Source: Rhizobium ruizarguesonis (GTDB taxonomy: Bacteria; Pseudomonadota; Alphaproteobacteria; Rhizobiales; Rhizobiaceae). From it: a stretch of DNA of 64,000 nucleotides. Positions 17,004-25,710 of the stretch are shown piece after piece. The notes under the pieces were generated by a model, which saw nothing but the letters and a program-made list of their open reading frames with translations, did no database searches and was not told where the DNA came from. The stretch is from the NCBI RefSeq assembly GCF_012349115.1, contig NZ_PQIG01000089.1, positions 207,660 to 271,659 of the forward strand. The letters run 5' to 3'. The position numbers and the translations under genes are program-made. Within the stretch, counting starts at the first letter, position 1. Each line of letters begins with the position of its first letter.

Positions 17004-17273
17004 TCAGTCGGGCATCGCCCAGGCTTTGTAGGTATCCGAAAGGTGCTCGGGCATGTTGCTGTTTGCGGCCGCTGCCTCATTCTGCAGCTGTTCCGGCGAC
17101 TTTCCGCCTGCCAGTTGCAGCTTGACCTGCTCGATGAAGCAGGACAACGGCAGATCGGAGCCGCTCTTCGTTCTGAGTTGCTCGGCGATGCGCGTTAGAA
17201 ACTCCGGGGTGTCGATCGTGCGGGATGTTTCCTGAACATCCGCGGACGCAGGCGAGCCACTTTGTATCGTCAT
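17004..17273 (-). CDS. Small protein of unknown function
   Basis: 89 residues from ATG at 17273, which follows a strong GGAGGAGG site by 6 bases; the upstream start at 17306 is not needed. Content: a polar N-terminus rich in Ser and Thr, then helical segments (DTPEFLTRIAEQLRTKSG; CFIEQVKLQLAGGKSPEQLQ). There is no signal peptide or membrane segment. I do not recognise the family. Confidence 0.65.
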   Translation of the reverse strand: MTIQSGSPASADVQETSRTIDTPEFLTRIAEQLRTKSGSDLPLSCFIEQVKLQLAGGKSPEQLQNEAAAANSNMPEHLSDTYKAWAMPD

Positions 17274-17376
17274 GACAATCCTCCTCCGATTGTTACGCAC
17301 ATACATATAAAGTTAGGACGCACTGAGTTTTCGTGAAGGTCTATCACCTCGAATTTATCGATGAGATATCACAGTT

Positions 17377-18288
17377 TCATGGCCAGCGGACGACGGGGGG
17401 CAACGACGAGAGAATGGATTCAACGTTGCCGCCGGTCTTCAGGCCGAAGATCGTGCCACGATCATACAGCAGATTGAATTCGACGTAGCGGCCCCGGCGG
17501 ATCAATTGTTCGTCGCGATCGGCCTCTATCCACAATTTATTGAAGTTGGAGCGGACGATCTTCGGATAGACCATGGCGAAGGCTCGGCCGACATCGCGCG
17601 TGAAGGCGAAATCGGCGTCCCAGCCGCCGGCTTCCTCGCTCGAATGCAGCCAATCGTAGAAGATGCCGCCGATGCCGCGGGCCTCGTTGCGGTGTTTCAG
17701 GAAGAAATATTCGTCGCACCAGGCTTTGTAGGCATCGTAATCGGCGACGGCATGATTGCGGCAGGCGATCTCCATAGCCTTATGGAAGAGCTGGCTGTCC
17801 TCGTCCTCCTGCGTGCGGCGACGCGACAGCACTGGCGTCAGGTCGGCGCCGCCGCCGAACCAGCGGCTTGATGTGACGACCATGCGGGTGTTCATATGCA
17901 CCGCCGGAACGTTTGGGTTGACGGGATGAGCGATCAGGGAAATGCCCGAGGCCCAGAAACGCGGATCGTCCTTGGCGCCGGGTATCTGGGCGCGGAAATC
18001 CGGAGAGAACTCGCCGTGGACGGTGGAGGTGTGGACGCCGACCTTCTCGAAGACGCGGCCTTCCATCATCGACATCCGGCCACCGCCGCCGGCGCCGTTT
18101 TCGCGTGACCAGTCCTTGGCGGCGAAGCGGCCGGGCTCCTGGTCGGAAAGCGGCCCTTCCAACTCATCCTCGAGGGCCTCGAAGGAGGCGCAGATCGTAT
18201 CGCGCAATCCCTCGAACCAATTGCGGGCGGCAGCCTTCTTCTCTTCAATATCGTCAGGCAAGCCGATCGGCAGTTCCGGTCTTTCCAT
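17377..18288 (-). CDS. hemF: Oxygen-dependent coproporphyrinogen III oxidase
   Basis: 303 residues, full length. Family signatures include SRENGAGGGGRMSMMEGRVF, VPAVHMNTRMVV, WFGGGADLTPV and YVEFNLLYDRGTIFGLKTGG. The enzyme decarboxylates two propionates of coproporphyrinogen III with O2, in the cytosol, on the way to heme. The ATG at 18288 follows TCGGAGGCGTAA. It is a single-gene unit here, with a small unknown gene divergent from it. No FNR-type box is obvious upstream. Confidence 0.96.
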   Translation of the reverse strand: MERPELPIGLPDDIEEKKAAARNWFEGLRDTICASFEALEDELEGPLSDQEPGRFAAKDWSRENGAGGGGRMSMMEGRVFEKVGVHTSTVHGEFSPDFRAQIPGAKDDPRFWASGISLIAHPVNPNVPAVHMNTRMVVTSSRWFGGGADLTPVLSRRRTQEDEDSQLFHKAMEIACRNHAVADYDAYKAWCDEYFFLKHRNEARGIGGIFYDWLHSSEEAGGWDADFAFTRDVGRAFAMVYPKIVRSNFNKLWIEADRDEQLIRRGRYVEFNLLYDRGTIFGLKTGGNVESILSSLPPVVRWP

Positions 18289-18465
18289 TTACGCCTCCGA
18301 CGGTCGACATCTCCTTCGGAGGCGACTCGCTCATTCTTGATTGCAGGCCATGATTAGCAGTTGGTGCTGCATCTCGCCAAGCCGCGGCAGCACTGCCGAG
18401 CGCTTCCAAGATTCGACTCGCAAATCAAGAATTTCGATATTACCTTTTCCGAGGAGGTAGGTTTG

Positions 18466-18726
18466 ATGAAAAAAGTTCCAGGGCCTCCGTCCTTCGACGG
18501 CCTGAAGCGCAGGATAGCGAGACATCGGGCGGAAAATCCCCCGAGCAAGAAAGACCATTTCGTGCGTGAGACTTATTGCCTCGGCCTCATGGACGCACGC
18601 GCCAAGGCGCGCGAATGGTTCGACGAATATCCGAAAGCCGCCTATTGGACCGAGGTGGAGAGTTGGCGTCAGCTCGAGGGCGACCAAATCGAATTCACCA
18701 TGCGCCGCCTGCCTTCGGCCGACTGA
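18466..18726 (+). CDS. Small protein of unknown function
   Basis: 86 residues from ATG at 18466, preceded by GAGGAGGTAGG. It is basic and Trp-containing (MKKVPGPPSFDGLKRRIARH near the start; KAREWFDEYPKAAYWTEVES in the middle). There is no signal peptide. I do not recognise the family. The strong ribosome-binding site and codon use like the neighbours support a real gene. It ends four bases before the stop of the convergent phosphate-type transporter gene. Confidence 0.65.
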   Translation: MKKVPGPPSFDGLKRRIARHRAENPPSKKDHFVRETYCLGLMDARAKAREWFDEYPKAAYWTEVESWRQLEGDQIEFTMRRLPSAD

Positions 18727-18729
18727 CCG

Positions 18730-20376
18730 TCACTTTGCAGTCGCCCGCACGCGGCTTTCGATCAGCAGACCGCTTTCATCCATGATTGGATGCGCCACCG
18801 AGACGATGTGGGCATTGAGGCGCTTCAGGTCGCGCAGCATGTCGAGATGCAGCGAACTCGTCTGCAAGCTGTCGGCGCGGCCATCACGCAGACGTTCGAG
18901 GTGGCGCTCGGCAGACTGTTTTTCCATCCGGCGCACCTCGACCTTTACCTCCATCATCTGACGCGCGAGATTGAAATCGCGGGTGACGAAGATCGTCTGG
19001 GCGACGCGCAAATTGTCGATTGTCAGATCGAACAGCTTTCGCAGTTCCTGATGACCGTCCTCGGAAAATTTCAGGCCGAGGGAGATCTTCTTCGCCACCT
19101 GCTCCAGCAAGCCCTTCTCGATAATGTCGCCCATGTGCTCAAGGTTGATCGCATAATCGATGACGACGATCGAACGGCGGGCGTTCTCGTCGCTGAGACC
19201 CTCGCGGCCAAGCTTCGAGAGATAGACTTTCACCGCCTGCTGCAGCCGGTCGACGCGCTCTTCGAGGGCCGGGATCTCGGCAAGTTTGGATGCACTGTTA
19301 TGCTCGAAAGCTTCGGAGACCCGGATGAGCATGCGCTCGATCAAGTCGCCGACGCCGAGCACTTCACGGGTGGCGCTGGCGAGGGCAACGACCGGCGTCG
19401 AAAGCTCCTGTGCATCCAGATATTTCGGCGCGTTATCGGGTTCGGCCTGATCCGGCACCAGCCGGGCCATCAGGGTGGCGAGCGGCCGGGAGAAGGGCCA
19501 GGCCAGCGCCGCCAGCAGAAGGTTGAAGGCAAGATGCGCATCGACCGGCAGCTTGGCGGGACCGAAGGGCAGCATTTGGATGAACTCCGCGCCATATCCC
19601 GCCAGAGGCAGCGCGATGAGGCAGCCGAGCGTGCGGACGGCGAGGTTGCCGAGGGTGACGCGCCTCGCCGAAGCCGGGCCGGACAATGTCGCGATAACCG
19701 GCGGTATCGCACCGCCGAGATTGGCGCCGAGCACAAGCACGATGACGAGTTCGGCGGAGACCACGCCGGCCGAGGCGAGCGACAGGATGAGCACCACCAC
19801 TGCGAGGCTCGACGAGGACGCGAAGGCGAGTGCTGCCGAGACGAGCATTGCTACGGGCAGAGCGCCGTCCAGCAGGCCGATGAAGGCGGCGAGAGCAGGC
19901 GAGGCGCGCATCGGTTCCGTCGCAAGGCCAAGGAGATGCAGCGACAGCAGCATCAGCCCGATGCCGATCAGCGCCGTGCCGCCGCCTTGGCTGGAGCTTG
20001 AACGGCCGCGGTAAAGCACAATGCCAACAAGAATCAGAAGAGGAGAGAGCCATTCGATGCCGGTGGCGACGATCCAGGCAGTGATTGCCGTGCCGACATT
20101 GGCGCCGAGCAGGACGATCTGCGCCATGCGCGGCTTGATCAGGTCGCGCTCGACGAAGGAGGCTGTCATCAGTGCTGTGGCCGTCGAGCTCTGCAGCGCG
20201 ACGGTTGCAACGAGGCCTGACAGGAAAGAACGAAGACTGCCACGCGTGCCGGTCGCCAGGCCTGTTCTCAGGCGGGCGCCGAAGGCCCTCGTCACGCCAT
20301 CCTTCACCTGCGCGAGGCCGAACAGCAGCAGAGCCACGGCGCCGAACAGGTTGATCATGATGATTGTGGAGTCCAT
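18730..20376 (-). CDS. Na/Pi cotransporter family protein with PhoU-like C-terminal domain
   Basis: 548 residues. The membrane half (about 1-310) has the duplicated Na/Pi repeats: VALQSSTATALM with the QSSTATA motif at 62-68 and VLLGANVGTAITAW, then a second repeat with VLVLGANLGGAIPPV. The C-terminal 200 residues form a helical PhoU-like domain (LIERMLIRVSEAFEHNSASK). Proteins of this type move phosphate with sodium or couple phosphate signals to transport. It is in the inner membrane and probably transcribed alone. An AT-rich, gene-free stretch of 211 bp (20377-20587) lies upstream. Confidence 0.86.
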   Translation of the reverse strand: MDSTIIMINLFGAVALLLFGLAQVKDGVTRAFGARLRTGLATGTRGSLRSFLSGLVATVALQSSTATALMTASFVERDLIKPRMAQIVLLGANVGTAITAWIVATGIEWLSPLLILVGIVLYRGRSSSSQGGGTALIGIGLMLLSLHLLGLATEPMRASPALAAFIGLLDGALPVAMLVSAALAFASSSSLAVVVLILSLASAGVVSAELVIVLVLGANLGGAIPPVIATLSGPASARRVTLGNLAVRTLGCLIALPLAGYGAEFIQMLPFGPAKLPVDAHLAFNLLLAALAWPFSRPLATLMARLVPDQAEPDNAPKYLDAQELSTPVVALASATREVLGVGDLIERMLIRVSEAFEHNSASKLAEIPALEERVDRLQQAVKVYLSKLGREGLSDENARRSIVVIDYAINLEHMGDIIEKGLLEQVAKKISLGLKFSEDGHQELRKLFDLTIDNLRVAQTIFVTRDFNLARQMMEVKVEVRRMEKQSAERHLERLRDGRADSLQTSSLHLDMLRDLKRLNAHIVSVAHPIMDESGLLIESRVRATAK

Positions 20377-20587
20377 TTTTTGTTTTTATTCTTCTTTCGT
20401 CGGTCTGAAGAGATGCTGTTTTCCTCTCTGGCCCCAAGTTATTGGAATCGTGGAGGCTATACGAAATTTTTGGTTGTTCGGCTAATAAATATACCCCAGT
20501 CTGACCGATTGACAACGCCGTTTTGCGACATATTCCGGAGCTGTTCGGCAAATCCATCGCATGTGCTCCGCCAGCGCTGCGAGTTGG

Positions 20588-21049
20588 TCAGGCCCAGACG
20601 GTTTGGCGCATTGCTTCGCCGACGATCATCGCAGCCGAAACCGCGACATTGATTGAGCGTTGGCCTTCGACCATCGGAATCAGGACGCGCGCATCGGCTG
20701 CCTCATGCACCTGATCCGGCACGCCGGCGCTTTCGCGACCGAAGAGCAGGATATCGTCCGGCCGGAAGGCAAGATTGGTGTAGCGCTCCGCAGCTTTGGT
20801 CGAGGCGAGGATCAGGCGGCGGCCGGTGGTCAGACGCCATGCCTCGAAGCGGTCCCAGCTGACATGGCGGGTGAGGGCGGCGGCGGCGATATAATCCATT
20901 CCCGCCCGTTTCAGGTTGCGGTCGGAGATGTCGAAGCCGGCGGGCTCGATCAGATCGACCGCAAAGCCAAGGCAGGCGGCAAGACGCAGGATCGTGCCGG
21001 TATTGCCTGGAATATCCGGCTGATAGAGTGCCAGTCTGAGTGAAGTCAT
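20588..21049 (-). CDS. trmL: tRNA (cytidine(34)-2'-O)-methyltransferase
   Basis: 153 residues, the size of the minimal SPOUT methyltransferase TrmL. LYQPDIPGNTGTILRLAACL is the N-terminal signature, LLFGRESAGVPDQVH is motif 2 and IPMVEGQRSINVAVSAAMIV is the knot region that binds S-adenosylmethionine. It methylates the wobble base of leucine tRNAs in the cytosol. ATG at 21049 (MTSLRLALYQPD) is the family start; an open frame continues upstream but has no homologous sequence. Confidence 0.92.
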   Translation of the reverse strand: MTSLRLALYQPDIPGNTGTILRLAACLGFAVDLIEPAGFDISDRNLKRAGMDYIAAAALTRHVSWDRFEAWRLTTGRRLILASTKAAERYTNLAFRPDDILLFGRESAGVPDQVHEAADARVLIPMVEGQRSINVAVSAAMIVGEAMRQTVWA

Positions 21050-21411
21050 GATCCGCCATCTTCCTGCTTTCACCGCAAAACGCCTAATGCAACTGTGATT
21101 TCGACGCAACAGGGCGCGTTTTGACCCGAAAAGATGAAATTTTTGGCAGAACAGGGCTGGAAAATTCCTCGTTTTCGCGTTATCGGTGCATATCTTTAAT
21201 CGCCAGCAAGGAGCGCCAGAATGAATATTTTGCTGTATGTGCGCCTCCCGGCCGTGATGCCAAGCGGTGCGATTTTCCGCCGATAGTGCGGGTTTCTTCC
21301 CTGAATTTCCTTTTTTGATCCCTTGTGCGGCTGTCTCAGCCTCGCCCCTTGAACGTTCGGTTCCCATATGTGCTTGCATAGCGCTGGGATGGCGCGAAGC
21401 CGGGAGCCGGA
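21050..21411. other. Intergenic region between trmL and the first ABC exporter
   Basis: This 362-bp region carries the promoters of the divergent trmL and exporter genes. It is AT-rich near 21120-21200. I see no repeat, tRNA or clear operator. The one coding candidate is the 21-codon frame at 21221-21286. Confidence 0.5.
21221..21286 (+). CDS. Possible leader peptide upstream of ABC exporter
   Basis: A 21-residue frame (MNILLYVRLPAVMPSGAIFR plus a final Arg) has a very good ribosome-binding site, AAGGAG, 8 bases before its ATG. It ends 125 bases before the exporter start. It is too short to assign to a family. It could be a leader peptide, a small membrane peptide, or chance. Confidence 0.3.
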   Translation: MNILLYVRLPAVMPSGAIFRR

Positions 21412-23292
21412 ATGATGACGTTTCGGAGCAATTTCATGTTTGGCTGGTTCGAACAGCGACTCAATCCCTTTCCGAGCGAGGAGCCCGTCGCCCCGCCGAA
21501 AGGCCTTTTTGCCTTCTGCTGGCACTACAGCAAACCGGCTGCGCCCTGGCTCGGCCTGATGGCCGTGCTCACCGCGCTGATTGCGATCGGCGAAGTGGCG
21601 CTCTTCCAGTTCCTCGGGGACATCGTCGACTGGCTGACCAATGCCGACCGCGCCACCTTCCTGGAGAGAGAAGGCCACAAGCTGTTCTGGATGGCGGCGC
21701 TGGTGCTGGTCGGCCTGCCGCTGACGGCCGGGCTCGATTCGCTCATCATGCATCAGATGATGCTCGGCAATTATCCGATGATCGCACGCTGGCAGATGCA
21801 CCGCTTCCTGCTGCGCCACAGCATGTCGTTCTTTGCCAACGAGTTTGCCGGGCGTGTCGCGACCAAGGTGATGCAGACGTCGCTTGCCGTGCGCGAGACG
21901 GTGATGAAGATCCTCGACGTCTTCGTCTATGTCGTCACCTACTTCCTGACGATGATCATCGTCATCGCAGCGGCCGACTGGCGGCTGATGATCCCGATCC
22001 TCGTCTGGCTCGCAGTCTATATCAGCATCGTCGCCTATTTCGTGCCGCGGCTTCGCAAGATCGCGGCGGCGCAGGCGGATGCGCGCTCGATGATGACGGG
22101 GCGCGTGGTCGACAGCTATACGAATATCGCGACGGTCAAGCTGTTTTCGCATGCGGGCCGCGAGGAGGTCTATGCCAAGGAGGGCATGGACGAGTTCCTG
22201 CAGACCGTGCACAAGCAGATGCGCAAGGTGACGCTCTTCCACATCTGCGTCTATGTGAACAACTGCGTTGCGCTCTTCGTCATCTCGGGCCTGTCGATCT
22301 GGTTCTGGCTGAGCGGGGCGATCTCGGTCGGCGCCATCGCCATCGCCATCGGTCTTGCCATGCGTGTCAACGGCATGTCGCAATGGATCATGTGGGAAGT
22401 CTCGGCACTGTTCGAGAATATCGGCACGGTCTATGACGGCATGGAGATGATGAGCAAACAGCACGACATCGTCGACAAGCCGGGCGCACCCACCCTGACG
22501 GCGAAGAAGGGTGCGATCCACTACGACCGCATCCGCTTTCACTACGGCAAGAGCAAGGGCGTCATCGACAACCTTTCGCTCGACATCAAGGCGGGTGAGA
22601 AGGTCGGCCTGGTCGGCCGCTCCGGCGCCGGCAAGACGACGCTGATGAACCTGCTGCTGCGCTTCTATGATTTGGAGGCCGGCCGCATCACCATCGACGG
22701 GCAGGACATCGCAGGCGTCTCGCAGGAAAGCCTGCGTTCGCTGATCGGCGTGGTGACGCAGGACACCTCGCTGCTGCATCGCTCGATCCGCGACAACATC
22801 GCCTATGGTCGCCCCGATGCAACGGACGCCGAGGTGATCGAGGCCGCCAAACGCGCGAATGCCTGGGAGTTCATCGAAGGTCTCGTCGACTTGCAGGGCC
22901 GCGAAGGGCTGAATGCGCAGGTCGGCGAACGCGGCGTCAAGCTCTCCGGCGGCCAGCGGCAGCGCGTCGCGATCGCCCGCGTCTTCCTGAAGGACGCGCC
23001 GATCCTGGTGCTGGACGAGGCGACCTCGGCGCTCGATTCGGAAGTTGAGGCGGCGATCCAGGAAAACCTCTTCGCCCTGATGGAGGGCAAGACGGTGATC
23101 GCGATCGCCCACCGGCTTTCGACGCTGACGGAGATGGACCGGCTGATCGTGCTCGACAAGGGCCGGATCATCGAGGCCGGTTCGCACAGCGAACTGATCG
23201 CGGGAGGCGGCATCTATGCCGACCTCTGGAACCGCCAGTCCGGCGGCTTCCTCTCCGATCATGCCGAGGAAGCGGAAGTGGCGGCGGAATAA
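21412..23292 (+). CDS. ABC transporter, fused permease and ATPase (exporter type)
   Basis: 626 residues. The N-terminal six-helix exporter domain (about 30-330) is followed by a nucleotide-binding domain with Walker A GRSGAGKTT, the signature LSGGQRQR, Walker B ILVLDEATSA and the switch AIAHRLST. This is a half-transporter that must dimerise, exporting a lipid, peptide or drug across the inner membrane. ATG at 21412 has GGAG 5 bases upstream; ATG at 21436 (MFGWFEQRLNPF) also has GGAG and may be used. A close paralogue lies at 23797, so the two could form a heterodimer or be diverged duplicates. Confidence 0.9.
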   Translation: MMTFRSNFMFGWFEQRLNPFPSEEPVAPPKGLFAFCWHYSKPAAPWLGLMAVLTALIAIGEVALFQFLGDIVDWLTNADRATFLEREGHKLFWMAALVLVGLPLTAGLDSLIMHQMMLGNYPMIARWQMHRFLLRHSMSFFANEFAGRVATKVMQTSLAVRETVMKILDVFVYVVTYFLTMIIVIAAADWRLMIPILVWLAVYISIVAYFVPRLRKIAAAQADARSMMTGRVVDSYTNIATVKLFSHAGREEVYAKEGMDEFLQTVHKQMRKVTLFHICVYVNNCVALFVISGLSIWFWLSGAISVGAIAIAIGLAMRVNGMSQWIMWEVSALFENIGTVYDGMEMMSKQHDIVDKPGAPTLTAKKGAIHYDRIRFHYGKSKGVIDNLSLDIKAGEKVGLVGRSGAGKTTLMNLLLRFYDLEAGRITIDGQDIAGVSQESLRSLIGVVTQDTSLLHRSIRDNIAYGRPDATDAEVIEAAKRANAWEFIEGLVDLQGREGLNAQVGERGVKLSGGQRQRVAIARVFLKDAPILVLDEATSALDSEVEAAIQENLFALMEGKTVIAIAHRLSTLTEMDRLIVLDKGRIIEAGSHSELIAGGGIYADLWNRQSGGFLSDHAEEAEVAAE

Positions 23293-23300
23293 GATGAAAT

Positions 23301-23332
23301 GAGGCCCTCCCCACGGAAGCGGGGAGGGCCTC
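23301..23332 (+). terminator. Terminator of the first ABC exporter gene
   Basis: A perfect 12-bp stem (GAGGCCCTCCCC / GGGGAGGGCCTC) with an 8-base loop starts 9 bases after the stop codon and is followed by TTGAATTCTT. The T-tract is weak, but stem strength and placement fit an intrinsic terminator. Confidence 0.8.
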
Positions 23333-23403
23333 TTGAATTCTTAGGATGGCTATGAGCTTGCCGGACGGTTGCTGAAACCTGACCGCGTTTGCCTCTTGGC
23401 CGT

Positions 23404-23634
23404 TCAAAGGCTGTCGGCCCAATCAATCGCGCGGTGATGTTCGATGAGGACGATGGTGTTGGCGGCGGCGATCGTGCGCAGCGCTGTGATGCGGCGGCGC
23501 TCCTCCTGGTCGATCCAGGCGGTGATGGCGTCGGTGACGATTTCATCGCGCGGCAGCGCCAGGTCGATGGCCAGGGCATCCAGCCTTTCTGCAAGCGGAA
23601 GCGGAATATGCGCATCGAGCATTTTCGTTTCCAT
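23404..23634 (-). CDS. Ribbon-helix-helix protein, antitoxin-like, without partner
   Basis: 76 residues. LDAHIPLPLAERLDALAIDL and the helix LPRDEIVTDAITAWID match CopG/ribbon-helix-helix DNA-binding proteins that often serve as antitoxins of RelE/ParE toxins. The C-terminal half (residues about 48-76) is the kind of tail that would bind a toxin. The ATG follows CCGGAGAAACCGTCC. No toxin reading frame lies on either side: the next genes on both sides are ABC exporters on the other strand. It may regulate the exporters or be the remnant of a toxin-antitoxin pair. Confidence 0.72.
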   Translation of the reverse strand: METKMLDAHIPLPLAERLDALAIDLALPRDEIVTDAITAWIDQEERRRITALRTIAAANTIVLIEHHRAIDWADSL

Positions 23635-23796
23635 GGACGGTTTCTCCGGTGAAGCGCGATCGTAACGTCAGATTGTGACCGGTTGAGGGGCAGTCAATGC
23701 CGATGCCGCCGATGTTATCGATAATTACCAAAATATAACATTCTGTCCGCTTTTCATTCCCTTTGCCGGGTCGGCTAATCCGCCTATATCGCTTCT

Positions 23797-25710
23797 ATGT
23801 TGCTGAACCCCATCCTCCGCCGGTTCGAAACCTGGATCGACCCGTTCCGCCCACGCGCCAATCTCCAACCGCCGCGCTCGACGCTCGGATTCATCTGGTT
23901 CTATATCGGCCAGGCGAGGATGCCGTTTATCGCCATGCTCGTTCTCGGTGGGACATCGGCGGCAATCGAGGCTGCATTGTTCTGGTTCGTCGGCCGCTTG
24001 GTCGATATCCTCGGGAGTATCACGCCGGGTGCCGGCTGGAACGGTCTTCTCGCCGCCCATGGCGGCGAATTGTTCGGCATGCTCGCCCTTATCGGGCTCG
24101 TACGCTTCGTCGTCGCCTTCCTGATCGCGCTCGTCGACCAGCAGGTGATCACGCCGGGCTTCTACAATCTTGCTCGCTGGCAATCCTATCTCCACGTCTC
24201 CAGGCAATCATTGTCGTTCTTCCAGAGCGATTTTTCCGGGCGCATCGTCACCAAGGTCTGGTCGGCGGGGCAGGCAACCGGCGATCTCGTCACCTCGCTG
24301 ATGGAAAGCGTCTGGTTCGTCGGCATCTATGCCGTAACGACGCTCGTGCTCGTCGCCCGGCTGGACTTTTCCCTTGCCGCCGTCGTGCTGTTCTGGCTTT
24401 GCGCCTTCAGCCTGCTTGCGCGCCACTTCGTTCCGCGGATCCGCCATCATTCCCGCGAAACGGCGGAAGCCGGATCGATGCTGAATGGCCGGATGGTCGA
24501 CTCCTACAGCAACATGCAGACGCTGAAGCTGTTTGCACGCGATGAGGAGAGCGACCGCTACATGCGGCAGGGTTTCGATATCTATCAGGATACGGTGCTG
24601 CGCTTCACGCGGTTCATCACGGGCGTCAGGGCCTCGATGGCGCTGCTCTCCGGCCTGATGATCGTAACGATGGCGGGGCTGAGCGTCGATCTCTGGCTGC
24701 GCGGCCTGGTGAGTTCCGGCGCCGTGGCGTTTTCGCTGGCGCTGGTGCTCAGGCTGAATTTCCTGCTCGGACGGCTGATGACCCAGTTCAACGGCATCAT
24801 GCGCAATCTCGGTACCATCCAGAATGCCGCCGAGCTGATCTCCCAGCCCCTGGGGCTCGTCGATCGGCCTGATGCCAAGACCCTGGTGATCCGGCAGCCC
24901 GGCATCCGCTTCGACAATGTTTCGTTCCGCTACGGCAAGGGTCATCAGCCGGTCGTCGAGAATTTTTCCCTGACCATCCGCCCGGGCGAAAAGGTCGGGA
25001 TCGTCGGCCGTTCGGGCGCGGGGAAATCAACGCTGATGAACCTGCTGCTGCGTCTCTACGACATTCAGGATGGCCGCATTCTGATCGACGGCCAGGATCT
25101 TGCAGCCGTGACGCAGGAATCTCTCAGGATGCAGATCGGCGTCGTCAGCCAGGACACCTCGCTGCTGCATCGTTCCGTGCGGGACAATATCCTGTTCGGA
25201 CGGCCGGATGCCGGCGAGGAGGGGCTGGTCGAGGCAGCCAGGCGCGCCGAAGCCATCGACTTCATCGAACGCCTGCAGGATCAGCAGGGCCGCAGAGGTT
25301 TCGATGCACATGTCGGCGAACGCGGCGTCAAACTGTCGGGCGGGCAGCGGCAGCGTATCGCGATTGCCCGCGTCATGCTGAAGGACGCGCCGATCCTCGT
25401 TCTCGACGAAGCGACGTCGGCGCTCGATTCGGAAGTGGAAGAAGCGATCCAGTCCAATCTCCACCGGATCATGGAAGGCAAGACGGTGCTTGCGATCGCC
25501 CATCGGCTGTCGACGATCGCCGCGCTCGACCGGCTGATCGTCGTCGATCTCGGCCGGATCATCGAGGAAGGCAGTCATGACGAACTGCTTCGCCGCGGCG
25601 GCCTCTATGCCGAACTTTGGGCGCGCCAGTCCGGCGGCTTCCTCGCTACGGATGAGGACACGGGCTCAAGGGTCGATGACAAATTCCGCCATCAGGCCAA
25701 AATGATTTGA
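23797..25710 (+). CDS. ABC transporter, fused permease and ATPase (exporter type)
   Basis: 637 residues, the same architecture as the gene at 21412 and clearly paralogous: identical motif spacing, with GRSGAGKSTLMNLLLRLYDI, QDTSLLHRSVRDNILFGRPD, LSGGQRQR and LDEATSALDSEVEEAIQ. It carries the residues needed for ATP hydrolysis, so it is not an obviously dead partner. The substrate is unknown. It begins 162 bp downstream of the lone ribbon-helix-helix gene, which is on the other strand. The last 45 bp overlap the 3' end of the convergent endonuclease/phosphatase-family gene. Confidence 0.9.
   Translation: MLLNPILRRFETWIDPFRPRANLQPPRSTLGFIWFYIGQARMPFIAMLVLGGTSAAIEAALFWFVGRLVDILGSITPGAGWNGLLAAHGGELFGMLALIGLVRFVVAFLIALVDQQVITPGFYNLARWQSYLHVSRQSLSFFQSDFSGRIVTKVWSAGQATGDLVTSLMESVWFVGIYAVTTLVLVARLDFSLAAVVLFWLCAFSLLARHFVPRIRHHSRETAEAGSMLNGRMVDSYSNMQTLKLFARDEESDRYMRQGFDIYQDTVLRFTRFITGVRASMALLSGLMIVTMAGLSVDLWLRGLVSSGAVAFSLALVLRLNFLLGRLMTQFNGIMRNLGTIQNAAELISQPLGLVDRPDAKTLVIRQPGIRFDNVSFRYGKGHQPVVENFSLTIRPGEKVGIVGRSGAGKSTLMNLLLRLYDIQDGRILIDGQDLAAVTQESLRMQIGVVSQDTSLLHRSVRDNILFGRPDAGEEGLVEAARRAEAIDFIERLQDQQGRRGFDAHVGERGVKLSGGQRQRIAIARVMLKDAPILVLDEATSALDSEVEEAIQSNLHRIMEGKTVLAIAHRLSTIAALDRLIVVDLGRIIEEGSHDELLRRGGLYAELWARQSGGFLATDEDTGSRVDDKFRHQAKMI

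Noticed and set aside
17004..17273. Relation between the small protein (YKAWAMPD) and hemF (YKAWCDEY)
   Set aside because: The shared string of four residues and underlying bases is short, the rest does not align, and chance is enough to explain it.
21196..23262. Open frame of 688 codons on the minus strand
   Set aside because: It is the antisense shadow of the ABC exporter at 21412, and its sequence is low-complexity His/Asp/Arg with no family match.
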